Assembly (NCBI GenBank): GCA_905221605.1
Contig: CAJNDS010002412.1
Coordinates: forward strand, 2,019,929-2,083,928
Length of the DNA stretch: 64,000 bases
Source of the DNA: Symbiodinium natans
Lineage: Eukaryota > Sar > Dinophyceae > Suessiales > Symbiodiniaceae
Direction: 5' to 3'
Each line of letters begins with the position of its first letter. Position 1 is the stretch's first letter. Below are positions 43,635 through 55,900 of the stretch, piece by piece. The position numbers and the translations under genes are program-made. Below the pieces are notes generated by a model. The model worked only from the letters and a program-made list of their open reading frames with translations. It had not been told where the DNA came from and ran no database searches.

Positions 43635-44405
43635 CTTCAGCACCGAACACTTCCGAAGGGATTGGGGGAAGGGGGAAGGGGTTGAGGGTTTAGGGTTTAG
43701 GGTTGAGGGTTTAGGGTTTAGGGTGTAGGGTTTAGGGTTTAGGGTTTAAGGTTTAGGGTTTAGGGTTTAGGGTTGAGGGTTGAGGGTTTGAGGGTTTGAG
43801 GGTTGAGGGTTTAGGGTGGTCTTACCCTAAGGCTCCAAGAACTCTTACTGAAGGGCCTTAGGGCCCAAATGGCCTTACTTTCCAAGGTTTTTTCGGCTAT
43901 TTTGAGCCTAAGGGTTAGGATTCGGATGTGGGGTTTCCGGGTGCTTAAGGGCCTGTGGGATTTAAGGCGTTAGGCGCTAGGCTTGTTTCTGTGCTCTTCG
44001 CAAGGAACATCAACTTCCGACCACCTGCCGTAGTACTGACACTCTGCTTACACTTTGTAACCCTAACCCTAAACCCTAAACCCTCTTGTTCGTGAACCCT
44101 AAGGGGTCTGGGGTTGGGTCTTTCGGTGGGTCGAAGGTTGAGGTATAGGTTGCTATGGTTTGGATGGCCAGCGGGTGGTGCATGATTAGGAAATGAAAAT
44201 CGTCATTGCAAACTTTATTTGCAGCATTCGTATGATCAGAAAGTAATAGTATGATTTGTATTCTTGGTACTGTAGCCATTGCCATAATATGCGAACTCTT
44301 AATAATTACTCCAAACCCTAAACCCTAACCCTAAACCCTAAACCCTAAAATCCTAGACCCTAAACAATTGCTCATCAACTCTCCAGCACATAAAATGCCA
44401 TGCGC

Positions 44406-44436
44406 CAGGTGGCTGCCAACGTACCAGCGGCGGGGC
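44406..44436 (-). CDS. Microexon candidate, unknown protein
   Basis: Minus strand after GCTGAG: PRRWYVGSHL, 31 nt, before a GC donor (GCGCAT). The frame upstream reads VCSREDAKCWGELR, so the exon may start near 44478. Confidence 0.4.
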
Positions 44437-44730
44437 CTCAGCTCACCCCAGCACTTCGCGTCTTCCCGCGAGCACACGCTAGGGTTTAGGGTTTAGGAAT
44501 TAGGGTTTAGGGTTTAGGGTTTAGGGCTTAGTGATGTTTAGGGTTTAGGGATGTTTAGGGTTTCGGGATGTCTAGGGCTGAGGGTTTAGGGGATGTCTAG
44601 GGTTATAGCACTCGCGCGTGGGCCCCAAATTAATAGCACTGAAGGCCCCTGGCAGATTGTCGAGGGTCGTCACTCGCCAGAGCCTGCGCTAGGCAATTCA
44701 CAGCCGGATACACTTAGTCTCCCTCTTGAT

Positions 44731-44848
44731 TTGGGGGTTTCCGAAAATAGGGGTTCCCTTGTTAGGGGGGTTCCAAAAATAAGGATAAGGATGAAAGTAT
44801 GTTGGGGTATATTAGGGGTACCCCTATTTTGGGAAATGCCAATTTTGG
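44731..44848. mobile_element. Fold-back element, family B
   Basis: Left arm TTGGGGGTTTCCGAAAATAG, right arm complement from GGGTACCCCTATTTTGGGAA to ATGCCAA. 118 bp. The cleanest copy of the family. Confidence 0.7.
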
Positions 44849-45258
44849 GGTTCCGCCACAAGCCGAGTGTCTTGACGCTGGTCGCCTCTTGTGTATGTCA
44901 TGCGGAAGCTAGCAAGCACGGAAGATCGAAGAAGGGTGGGTGTGCCGGTTCAGGCGCCCAAGCCCAAGCTCAACTCGGAAAGGGCCCGGCCAGCAAAACC
45001 TTGGGAAGAACTTGCAAGACCCAAAGGCAAGAGGGTTTGAGGTTGATCTTTGAGGGGTTTTTGGCATGCTTAAGTATGCAAGAATGTTACGAGTATCAAG
45101 TCCCACCTTCAGAGCTGAAGCCCGACAAACCCTGACCCTGAGCCCTAAACCCTAGACCCTAAACCCTAAACCCTAAACCCTAAACCCTAAACCCTAAACC
45201 CTAAACCCTAAACCCTAAACCCTAAACCCTATCAGCCAACATCCCTAGATCGATCTGC

Positions 45259-45339
45259 CTGCGAACCGACTGGCGGTCCGAAAGCCTTCGGCTTCGGGAC
45301 GCAAAATTTCGGGGTCACGGGATCCCAGATCTCATGTCC
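45259..45339 (-). CDS. Pro-rich exon, unknown protein
   Basis: Minus strand after CCCAGAG: GHEIWDPVTPKFCVPKPKAF then GPPVGSQ, exactly 27 codons, before a GC donor (GCAGAT). Phase 0 to phase 0. A good open frame with clear splice context. No domain recognised. Confidence 0.55.
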
Positions 45340-46012
45340 CTCTGGGCTCGGGAGGTAGGTTGGGGAGGGTTTAGGGTTTAGGGTTTGGGGTTTAGGGTTT
45401 GGGGTTTAGGGTTTAGGGTTTAGGGTCTAGGGTCTAGGGTTTAGGGTTTAGGGTTTAGGGTTTACGGTTTAGGGGTTTAGGGTTTAGGGCTGTTGTTGCC
45501 ACCCGACTAGCCACAGGGTTTAGGGTTCAGGGTATCCCCTTTTTCATAAGGGTTTAGGGTTTACGGCTCAGGGCCCAGAAGGACGGGAGGGCTGTCGCCG
45601 TGCCCGGACCTTCAGGTTCTTAAAGATTCGAATTCGCGGCCGCGTGGGCCCGCTTGGCACGTCTGGGAGGCCAGAAGGTGCTAGTTTAGGTACTTAATGA
45701 TTAGGGTTTAGGGTTTAGGGTGTAGGGTTTATTCAGATATGCTTTGCCAGTACATTCGTATTCTGAACCATATAACAGAATAGTCTTCCCTGATTTTTGG
45801 CTGGGAGCCAGGGAAATGTCAGACGCGCCCATGTTCCGTGCAGGAAGGGGTGCTCTGGCGCCTGCCAAGGCGGCCGTAAACCTTCGCCATGCCCGCAACC
45901 AAACCCTAAACCCCAAACCCTAAACCCTAAACCCTAAACCCTAATGCCTGTCCATCTTGGCGAATGTGCCGAAGCCCTGCCATCCAACGACCTGAACCCG
46001 AACCCCCACACT

Positions 46013-46163
46013 CTAAGGGAAGCTACATGGTCCCTGAACAGGGTCAAAGGGTTCTGAAGCATTCTTTGCCCTTGGGTTCTTCTTAATAGGTATATAGAAA
46101 GTATCTAAGGGTTCCTCCACTAAGGGCCCATAAAAAGGGGGCCATATAAAACTTCCCTTGGAC
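46013..46163. mobile_element. Fold-back element, family A (long copy)
   Basis: Left end TAAGGGAAGCTACATGGTCC, right end GGGGGCCATATAAAACTTCCCTT. About 150 bp with an internal GGGTTC pair. Confidence 0.55.
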
Positions 46164-46276
46164 ACGAAGCCATTCCGACCTGCTCGCTGCGGTCCACGGC
46201 ACATGCCTTTGGAGGCTCCTACCTCTCTCAAGGACCTGGCATGCTGCTCCTTGGAAGACCCAGAAGGTCCCTGAGC

Positions 46277-46385
46277 ACTTTGGGGGTTTCCGAAAGAAGG
46301 AGAGCCCCAACACAGACCCCCAGATAGTAGGGGATTCCCTTATAAGAAGGTATACACCCAATAAGGTACCCCCAAATTTCGGACA
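46277..46385. mobile_element. Fold-back element, family B
   Basis: Left TTTGGGGGTTTCCGAAAGAA, right GGTACCCCCAAATTTCGGAC. The 157-codon minus frame spanning this area is an artefact of the repeat. Confidence 0.6.
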
Positions 46386-46511
46386 CCCCCCACTTCTGAA
46401 AAGAAGCTGAAGCTTGCATGTTAAGGCGCGGGGCGCGCCCGGATTCCGACAAAAAATCGTCGCAGCATGCGGCCGGCAAAAACAGGGGCGAAAGGTCCGT
46501 CGCGGGTCTAT

Positions 46512-46622
46512 GCTAGGATGACCCTCAAAACCCTCTGAACAAATATTCCTAAACATGGTCCTCTTAAACCCAGTAAATTTGAAGATAAAAAATATCCCGA
46601 GGGCCTACCTAGTATGGGTATA
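46512..46622. mobile_element. Dispersed family E element
   Basis: CTAGGATGACCCTCAAAACC, AACAAATATTCCTAAACATG, GTCCTCTTAAACCCAGTAAA and AAATATCCCGAGGGCCTACC occur in this order. The same order is seen at 12628-12700 and 53730-53835. Confidence 0.5.
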
Positions 46623-47218
46623 CTGGTAAGACGGACCCACTCTAATGGCTTGAGGCCCTATACTTTGTCCAGACGTTCAGGGAGGGTATGTAACCCACTC
46701 TTCCCTAACACTCCCCACTACTCCCTATAAGACTCCCTAAGCTTCCCCAGGTACCTACCACGCCCCCCCCCCCACCCCGCGCCCCACCTGTCCGAAACGC
46801 CTTTGCATCTGGGCACACCCGACCTCCCCGTCAAGCACTGCAAACCGTCAACCGCCACAGCAGGAAACCAAAACTCCCCAAAACCCTAAACCCTAAACCC
46901 TAAACCCTAAGAGCTTGGAGCCTGAGGTTCCTTAAACGTGTACGTGGACCAGAGACTAGCGCTCCAGCCACTGCGGGCTGAGCCTGCCTTGGAGTAGACC
47001 CTAGAAAAAATATTTACTTTTTGGGGTTTCGGGTTTGGGGTTTAGGGTTTTGGGTTTAGGGTTTTTAGGTAGAAGTAGCTATGCCAGGAACCCAGAACCG
47101 AAAAAGTAACAAAGAAAATCGTAGTCAAAAACCCAGGTAATGTCACTTTTTGGATTCGACCTTTTCGCCCGCCGTGCGGCCGAATGAATTCAATGGGCCG
47201 GCGGAAGCTCACTGCAGG

Positions 47219-47312
47219 AGTTTAGGGTTTAGGGTTTAGGGTTTAGGGTTTAGGGTTTAGGGTTTAGGGTTTAGGGTTTAGGGTTTAGGGTTTAGGGTTT
47301 AGGGTTTAGGGT
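47219..47312. repeat. TTTAGGG heptamer array
   Basis: Thirteen perfect units. Confidence 0.95.
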
Positions 47313-47399
47313 GTTAATTGGGTTTAGGGATTAGGGCCTAGGATTTAGGGTTGCGTTTCATTCTGCTGTCTCGGCGCTCATGCCCACACATGCCAGGCC

Positions 47400-47476
47400 G
47401 GGCAGGTTTAAGCAGTTTACTGGGCCCGGGTTCGCGTCCGGGCAAGCTGCGATTAAAAAAAACAAACAAACAAACA
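47400..47476 (+). repeat. SINE-like element candidate
   Basis: GGTTCGCGTCC (47429-47439) resembles a pol III B box inside a short stem (GCCCGG/CCGGGC). A few bases later the sequence passes into an A-rich tail (AAAAAAAACAAACAAACAAAC-type, 47454-47475). No convincing A box is seen. Confidence 0.3.
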
Positions 47477-47764
47477 TGGGAGCTGTGTTGCTGTTGCACG
47501 CATGAGTTAAGGTTTAGGACATTGCAAACCACAACGAGTGTATAGAAGATGATCCAAGGAACCCACGCCAAATAAGTTGAATAAGGGCACTATGTGAAGC
47601 CCAAACATCTTGACAGAGGAAAGTCCGTGAGGAACATATTGGGTTGCCCAGCAGCCCAGAAACCTGAAAGGGGCTGTAAAGGGGATCCTATCGCCAAAAG
47701 ACCGGGAACAAGGACGACCGAAAAAATACAAATAATAATAATGTAGGGACCTCAAGAATTAGAA

Positions 47765-47834
47765 TAGGGTTAGGGGTTCTTATCGCAAAAAAAGGGCCAT
47801 AAGAAAATACTATTCGTAACTATTCCGACCCCCA
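47765..47834. mobile_element. Fold-back element, family D
   Basis: Ends AATACTATTCGTAACTATTC then CGACCCC, the inverted form of the family-D terminus. The left arm is degenerate. Confidence 0.45.
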
Positions 47835-48402
47835 TATTAAAAGGATGCTAGGGCCGTATCAGCTCAGGGTTGCGAGAGCCTGCCACGCAGCCAGGGCAAA
47901 CGAATTCAGCTCTACCGGCCACTTGCCTGCAGCTGTGGCTCCTCGACTCCTATGCAGTGTGGCCTCCTGGAAAACTCCTAAATAAACCCTTGTCCTGCAA
48001 CAAGCACCCTATAAACCCTGCAGCCACATGGGGTTTAGATACCCTTCCTTAAACCCGTACAAGCCCTACACGCCACACCCGGCCCCAGACACCCTACAAG
48101 TCATAATCTCTTGCATCTGGCCCGCAGACCCTTTGTGTGCCCCGGTAAACCCCACCCTCCCACCCCCCCCCCCCCCCCCCCAAAAAACTGTGAAGCCCTG
48201 AACCCCTCAACCCCTAAACCCCAAAGCCGCTACACCCCTAAAATAAACACCTAAACCCCTAAGCCCCTAAACACCCATCGGTACCAAACTGATTTGGAAC
48301 CCTAGCAAAAGTTCTTGTTTTAGCCATTTCTTCGGAATTACAGCGCCCAAAAAACAAAATCATTCCCAAGAATCCTAAGATTAGCCGTGAAGCCCTGAAA
48401 TA

Positions 48403-48485
48403 GGGGGTTTACGAAACTAGGGGACCCTTTATATAGACCCCCAAATAGTAGGATTCCGTAAACCCCCATATAGTATACCCAACCC
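48403..48485. mobile_element. Fold-back element, family B
   Basis: GGGGTTTACGAAACTAGGGG faces ATTCCGTAAACCCCCATATA. 83 bp. Confidence 0.55.
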
Positions 48486-48615
48486 TAAACCTTAAAACCA
48501 TTTAAAACCCTAAACCCTAAACCCCAAACTCTAAACCCTAAACCCTGACCCCCCAATAAGCGTGAAGCCCTGAACCAGGAGTCCACGTCGACGCCTACAA
48601 GTCACGGGTGGTCGC

Positions 48616-48665
48616 CCACGGTCGAGTTCCCGGCCACGGGCATCGGAGCGTAGTTCGAGATCTGC
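48616..48665 (-). CDS. Exon, unknown protein
   Basis: Minus strand after TGCCAAG: QISNYAPMPVAGNSTV, 50 nt, before a GC donor (GCGACC). If read through, the frame stops after four more codons, so it could also be terminal. Confidence 0.45.
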
Positions 48666-49818
48666 CTTGGCATAAGGGTTTAAGGTTCAGCGTTTCGGGT
48701 TTAGGGTTTACGGTTTGGGTTTAGGGTTTAGGGTCGTTTTGCTTAGGGTTGCTGTTACGGGTTTCGGGGTTCAGGGCTTAGGAAGAAGGGGCACACACTG
48801 AGGCTACGAGTTCTGACGCTTTTTGTGCCACCTTTGCGCTGCAAGGCCTGGATACGGTTTGGGGCTTTCGGGCTCTAAGGCACTTTAGGCGCTTCTTGGG
48901 GCAAGCGACATCCATGGCGACTTCGCCATGGCGACTTGCATTGTGAGCGCATCAATTCAATATGAGCTCAGAAAACATGTTGTGAGCACAGTGCCCCTAA
49001 ACCCTAAACCCTAAACCCTAAACCCTAAACCCTAAAACCTTAAACCTTAAAACCCTAAACCCTAAAACCTAAACCCTAAACCCTAACCCAAAACCCTAAA
49101 CGTGTCAAGGGTTGGAGGCCAAGGGTTCAAGCCTTCGGAAGAGCCCCTGGGATGCTCCTCTCGATTCCCTAGCAGGGCCGGTGGCTCTGAGGCGTACTTA
49201 CAAAGTCCTTAGCAGGATTTAGGGTTTAGGGTTTAGGGCTTAGGGTTTAGGGTCTAGGGTTTAGGGCTAGATCAGTTGTTGCAGTTTCATAATCATAATA
49301 TAGGGTCCTTAAGGGTGGGTGGGTGGGGGGGTTGGGGGGGGCGGGGTGGGGGGGGGGGGGAGTTCGAGGGGGTATGCAACCCTGGCGAGCATTTTGGGGG
49401 TTTAAGGGTTGGGGATTTTAGAGTTTAGGGTTTCAGGGTTCCAGGTTTTTCGGGCTGGCGGACAGTTTGGGATCGAAGTTTTGGGATGTCCCAAGTTATC
49501 TACGAAATAACACAACATACCCCAAACCCATACCCCATTAAGCTACAGAAGGAGAACAGACGGAAGGATTTGAACATACCCCCAATTGTTTAAAGGAGTA
49601 TGCTTTTGGGGGACGTTGATTGTTTCTTAAAAATTAGGGCTTCAACTCTTTCTTTACACACTGAACCCCCAAACCTTCCCAAGACCTGGACCCTCTAACC
49701 CTAAACCCTACCTCAGGCTTTCAATCCTACACCCTAAACCCTAAACCCTTGCAGGGTTTAGGGTTTAGGGTTCAGGGTTTAGGGCTGCAAGACTCTACCT
49801 AACCCCGAAGCTCCCAGT

Positions 49819-49910
49819 TCAAAAGCGCAGTTGCTCGCGCAGCGCTTGCATCTCCACCTGCGTTGGCACCCGGTTGTTCAGGGGTTCGTAGGATGGAAAG
49901 ACCCCAAACC
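49819..49910 (-). CDS. Channel terminal exon with stop
   Basis: VFPSYEPLNNRVPTQVEMQA then LREQLRF and stop TGA (49819-49821). The acceptor AG appears to be supplied by the last TTTAG of the heptamer array. Confidence 0.7.
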
Positions 49911-52900
49911 CTAAACCCTAAACCCTAGACCCCAAACCCTAAACCCTAAACCCTAAACCCTAAACCCTCTGAATGTGCATCTGGTCCCCAAAAGGCTCAT
50001 GGCGGCCTCCACGAATGTCCAGAAGCGGCTTTGGTTCCTGATGAGCCAAGCCTCCAGTTTAGGGTTTAGGGTTTAGGGTTTAGGGTTTAGGGTTTAGGGT
50101 TTAGGGTTCTCTTTTTGTGGGGGGGGGGGGGGGGGGTTGCGCTTTAGGGTTTGAGGTTTGGGGTTCAGGGCCAAGGGGTTGAAGTTCAGGGATTCGAGGG
50201 TGCATGGGCTGGGCATGAGGATCGAGTGTGAGGAACGTACTTTCAGTGCCTTGAGGTTTGCACGGTTCAGGGTCCCAAGCCAACCTCCACCCTAAGCCCA
50301 CGTTGACTCTAGGTCTGTAAGAGCTTTCCCAGAAAGCCTCCTCGCCCCAAGCCCCGCAAATGGGTTTAGGGTTTAGGATTTATTGGGCTTAGGGTTTTAG
50401 GGTTTAAGGTTTTAGGGTTTTAGGGTTTTTAGGGTTTCGGGTTTAGGGTTCGGGGTTTAGGGTTTAGGGTTTAGGGTTTAGGGTTTAGGGTTTAGGGTTT
50501 AGGGTTTAGGGCGACTTGGTGTGCCAGGTTACGTCGAAGGCAGTGGTCGTGAAACCCGAGCGCGCATGGCTTAGGCTGCAGCTTTGGTCTCGAAACCCCA
50601 AAACCCTGCATCCATACGCAACATCGAACACCCACATCGCCTGGTCGTGGACGATCTTTGCAATGTCCATGGCCCTTGCACTTCCACGAAGACCTTTGGA
50701 GTGGACACGGCTCAAGGCTGTGGTCCTAAACCCTAAACCCCAAGGTCTGTCTACCGTTTTTGCGGTGGGTCATTTGTTCAGGTCTCGGCTGTGTCAAGAA
50801 CAGCATTTCCTAACTTCTGGGACGACTGGGGCTTAGGTTTCAAGCCACACGGGGTAGGCAGCCAGGTAGGCGCGACGTGAAAACCCACCACCCCGATAGT
50901 CACCCCAAGACCCTTGAAGCCCGTGAGCCCGAAACCCCAAACCCTAAACCTTAAACCCTAAACCCTAAACCCTCGACTTGATGAAGCCTCTTTCTTTGGA
51001 CCAAGTGCGTAGGCATCCCATCAAGAACTCTTCAATCTCGACAGCCCCACCTGCTGCGGCTGGACGTCACGTGGAGGCTATTTAATGTGCAGCTAAGGGG
51101 CTAATTGGTTTTTCGAACTTTGGGGGACTTCTTGGGGTTCTTAAGGGAGTCTAGCAGGGGATTAACCGTTTCAATGTAGACTGCGACGACGAGCAACAGG
51201 CTTTGCGGGTTGAGATTTGCAGGTACAACTTTGGGGCCTTTTGTGACCTGTCTCGCTTCGAGAACGACTGAAGAACAACCCAACGGGCTGACAGAGCCCC
51301 GGAAGGTCAACACTCAAGAAAGTCATCCCAAAATGTCCTCCGTTCAGGCACGGTACTGGCCTGAGACCGGAACCCAACACCTAAAAAGCCCCACTAGACT
51401 CCCTGAACCCTATACCCTAAACCCTAAGAGCCCCAAGAAGTCCAAAAAATCCATTTAAAAGCCCTAGAAGACCCCGAACCAGAACCCTAAACCTCAAGAA
51501 GCCCCCAAGAAGTCCAAAAAAACTATAAAGCCCTAAGAAGGCCCCGAACCAGAACCTGCGTGCCTGAGTCCAGATCCAGGAGCTTAAAGAAGGACCACGC
51601 CTCAGCTCACCATTTTTTCAAGAACCCCCCCCCCCCCCAAAAAAAAAAATAGAAACATGCTAATCCCTCCCTATCTTCCCCCTTAGAAGGAAGCTTTTTT
51701 TTTGTTTTTTTCGGGAGGGGGGCGGAGGGGGGGAGGCTTCTTAAGCAATTGGTAGTCAGCAAGCTGCGAGAAGCTTTGACTGAAGCTTTCGGCCTTGGCT
51801 TCGGTCTTTGTTGCTGTGGGGTTTGGGGTTTAGGGTTTGGGGCTTCGGGTTTAGGGTTTAGGGTTTAGGGTTCAGAGTTTAGGGTCTCTGTGCACAGACA
51901 CTGTCGGGCCCAAGGGGCATCCCAGACATCGAGGTCCATCGACTCGAAGTAGGCCTTCACGGCTTGGTCATTCACCTTCTCTTCGAACATCCTTGGGCTT
52001 GCGTTTCGATTGTTAGGGAATGGGGGTTTAGGGCTTAGGTAGGGTTTAGGGTTTAGGGTGTAGGGCTTTTAGGGTTTAGGGTTCAAGGGCTTTAGAAAGT
52101 TCATTCATGCTGAGGCCGCGTATCAACCAGCACCCGTCACCAACCCTCTCCCGCCTTAACAGGTCATTTCGCAGTGCCTCTCCTACAACATGGAATCGCC
52201 ACTCCTAATTTAATTTAATTTGTCCAATCCCATGTTGTTTCTATTTTGCTTGGGTAACCTGATGGAGTCGCCATCTAACAGGTTATATTGAATGGCCGTC
52301 ATCCCCGCACACGCACTGAATACATCCGCACGCCTGCGGCACACCTGTCACATGGGCCGCTGTTCTTGTGCGCTTACTTGGCCAACGGGTCACTCGGGGG
52401 TCCGGCAGGACAGCTTGGGGCAGCTTGGGGCATCCAAACGGTGAAGGTTTGAAGGAGGTGTAGAAGACGCGAGCCACAAACCCTTCCTGTGCAACTTGTC
52501 GAAAGCCCGCCAGCTGTGCCCTGAGGATCCCTAAAGTAAACCACCCAAAACAGCACAAAGTTCCCATCAAAGCCTGCAGAAACCCATCGAATTATGAGCT
52601 TGAGGAGACACAACTTGACCTTTGGGACCCAGGGGTGTGTCACTTGACCTGCGGAGAGGAGCTGGTACGTGATGACTCCCCGATCCTCCGCATCGATCTC
52701 ACTGAACCTGCAGTTTTAAGGGTTTTGGGGTTTAGGGTTTTGGGTTGGTTTTGGGTGTTGGGGCCCACGTCACGCAGAGTAACGACAAGCATCTACAGGG
52801 CAGGCGGTCCAGATTTGCCGACTAGAAGGGCAACAAAATGCAACACAGCCCTACTCCGTTGTGCATCCCTGTACCAGAAAAAGCAGAAACCCTCACCACA

Positions 52901-55900
52901 TTTAGGCTTCGGCAAAAAAGGTCCTTAGCACATCGGGGCCGAACGCCTTCACGCGTCACCGAAACCCACCCATTCGCTTGAGGACGCTTGCAGGCGGGGG
53001 GCAGGTACCGGATCTTTTCGATGTGCGCCTCCTTATTCGCGAGGATGGACTGCATCACCATGGTGTGATCGCTCTGCGCACTGTCGATGGCGCTCCTCCG
53101 TTCTTCAGGCTTCGACTACACTCCCCTTAGAACTTGAATCAAAACAATATGTTTAAAATCCTCTTGGGCTTTATATGAAAAAATACAAAAAAACCCCAAG
53201 GGGGATAAAGAAGCTGCAGTCGTTGCGAGGCGGCCGCCTAGAAAGAAAGAAGTAAAGTGATGCTGAACGGCCCAGATGCTGGCAAAAAACGCCCGTTACC
53301 ACCTGCCAACAGAGATGTCGGCGGGGTAGGGTTAGGGTTTAGGGTTTAGGGTTTAGGGTTTAGGGTTTAGGGTTGAGGGTTGAGGGTTGAGGGTTTAGGG
53401 TTTAGGGTTTAGGGTTGAGGGTTTAGGGTTTAGGGTTTAGGGTTTGCTTTAAACCCTGAACTTGCTTGTCCTGACTCTGCTGATATGTGATGTGCGCGTG
53501 CCACTTGGCCAACTTGGCTTGTGCGGCACATCCCATGCCTGTACCCCTTGCCCTGCAACAAGACCTCAATGCAGTCTGGAGGCATTAAGCACCGCAAAAT
53601 ACCTTGGCTGCCAGCGGCAATGCAGATAAACAGCCCATCACTAACAAATGTCGTCCGCTTGACGTGAGGAGAGATGAAGCAACCATGAAAGGATAAGAGC
53701 CAGCTTGGTCCTCCTTTGAAAGGTATTCATTGCTAAATATGATCCTCATATTATCCTCATAAACCCAATATGATCCTCATATTATCCTCATAAACCCAGT
53801 AGGGAAGATACAAAATATCCCGAGGGCCTACCAAGCAAGACATAACAAGCCCCACGCCTCCACGGAAACACTCCACGAGCCGCCAAGGGACGTGAACGCC
53901 ACGTAGAAGATGAACACAAAGGCCCACACAGGAGACATAGCCTAGGGGGCCGCATTCTCCATTCGAAAGGCCCACGTCAGGGTCTCAATTCTCAATGCGC
54001 CAGTGTCCCTCAACCCGTAAACCCCTAAACCCCTAAACCCCTAAACCCCTAAACCCCTAAACCCCTAAACCCCTAAACCCCTAAACCCCTAAACCCCTAA
54101 ACCCCTAAGCCCCTAAACCCCTAAACCCCAAACCCTTTTTACTAAAGACTTTGCCCGCCTCGATGAAATCTGTAAACCCTAAACCCGAAGCCCTGAACCC
54201 TGAACGCAAAGAAGGTCGATGCCCCCTCTGTGCTGGATGTCGCCCTAATGCTTGCCAACTCAAGGGCTCAGGGTTTTGGGCTTAGGGTCTAGGGTCTAGG
54301 GTTTAGGGGTTCGGTTTAGGGTTTAGGGTTTAGTAGGGTTTAGGGCTTAGGGTTTAGGGTTTAGGGTTTAGGGTTTAGGGGTTCGGTTTAGGGTTTAGGG
54401 TTTAGTTAAGGTTTAGGGTTTAGGGAGATCAAGTGCCCTCAAAAGATGCGGCCCGCGCGGCAATCAGTGGTGTGATGACATCTTCCCAGCTGACGCCTCC
54501 GGCGATGCCTCGGCAGAGAGCGGGATTGCTCATGTTGCGCATGTGCCCAGCACCTTGCGTTTAGGGTTTAGGGTTTAGTGTTTAGGTTTGGGGTTTGGGG
54601 TTTAGGGACCCCGAAGGCAAGGAAGCTCAAATTGCACAATGTTCAATTCCGAATGGGCCAGTAATGCCCACACCAGGAAACCCCACACCCTACAGCCTAG
54701 GCTCTAAACCCTAAACCCTAAACCCTAAACCCTGAACCCTAAACCCTAAACCCTAAACCCTTCTTTAAGACTGGAGCTGAGGCCAGCGCTAAGCCCTAAA
54801 CCCTAAGCTGCCTCCCAAGGTCCGCCTTAAACCAAGGTGTCCTTACCAGGCCCAGGGGGCTCATGAAGAGGCTGAGCATGGCAATGGGCAGCGAGTCGAA
54901 ATAGCGCACCGCCGCCTGGCGACATGGAAGAGCGTGGAGACATGGAGGTTCGCGTTTCATGGTAGGGGTCGGAATAAGTACTAAATAATATTCCCTTATG
55001 GTCCCTTTGTAATAACCCCCCGAAACCCTGTTCTACTGATCATTCAGGCTCCTATATTCGGGTGTAGGGTTGGAGGTTTGGGGGTTAAGGGTTGAGGGTT
55101 TTTAGGGCAGTTTAGGGTTGAAGGTGCAGGGTTCAGAGTTCAGGGGTTCAGGGGTTTCAGGGTTTAGGGCTTCGGGTTTAGGGCTTAGGGTTTAGTAAGT
55201 TTAGGAGTAAAGCTGACACTGGTGCTGCTGTGGCCATGACTAGGGCTCCGGGGCTCCCCCCTGTATTTGATCTGAGAAGTCATCTCCTGCCTGGAGATTG
55301 TGGTCCGAGGTTACTTCAGTTCAGGGTTTAGGGTTTAGACGTTTTGCTGCCACCCGCCCAGCACTCGCGCACACCGCGGGGGATACAACAGAGGTTTAGG
55401 GTTTCTGCTGCATGGGAGGTTCAGGGTTTAGGGTTTGGGATTTAACTAGGGTTTGGAATTTAGGGTTGCTCTCGTGCAGAGATGTGGGCTTAAGGGTCAA
55501 CCTTTCTCCAGCTCAAGCTGTTGGAGTTGTGCAGCCCTAAACTGCCCCACACCCCCCAAAGGATGTCCCCGAACCACTTCAGGTCTTAGACTTACATTCC
55601 TGAGATACCCCTTTCTGGGGAGGTGTCGGGGGACCCGATGGCCCTCTGGCTCATGGCTTCGTAGCTTCGGGTACACTAAACCCTAAACCCGAAACCCTTA
55701 ACCCTAAACCCTAAAACCCCAAACCCTAAAACCCTGAACCCCAAACCGTTGGCTTTTGGGGTCGGAGCCTGTTCCACCGGACTCCCCAGAAGACGAGCCT
55801 GATAGAGCCTACCTATTAGCGTAGTTTCATGGTCCCTTAGTATCGGCCTTTCAAGGGGGGCCCCTTATCTTGGTAGCTCAGAAATCATACTGTAGCAAGG

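Noticed and set aside
44593-45135. 180-codon plus-strand ORF
   Set aside because: About a third of it is the family-B fold-back element and the rest has no domain. It opposes the local coding strand.
50868-50932. Open minus stretch reading GFKGLGVTIGVVGFHVAP
   Set aside because: It lies inside the channel intron between 50693 and 51009, whose exons join perfectly without it. A useful warning that short open stretches here can be false.
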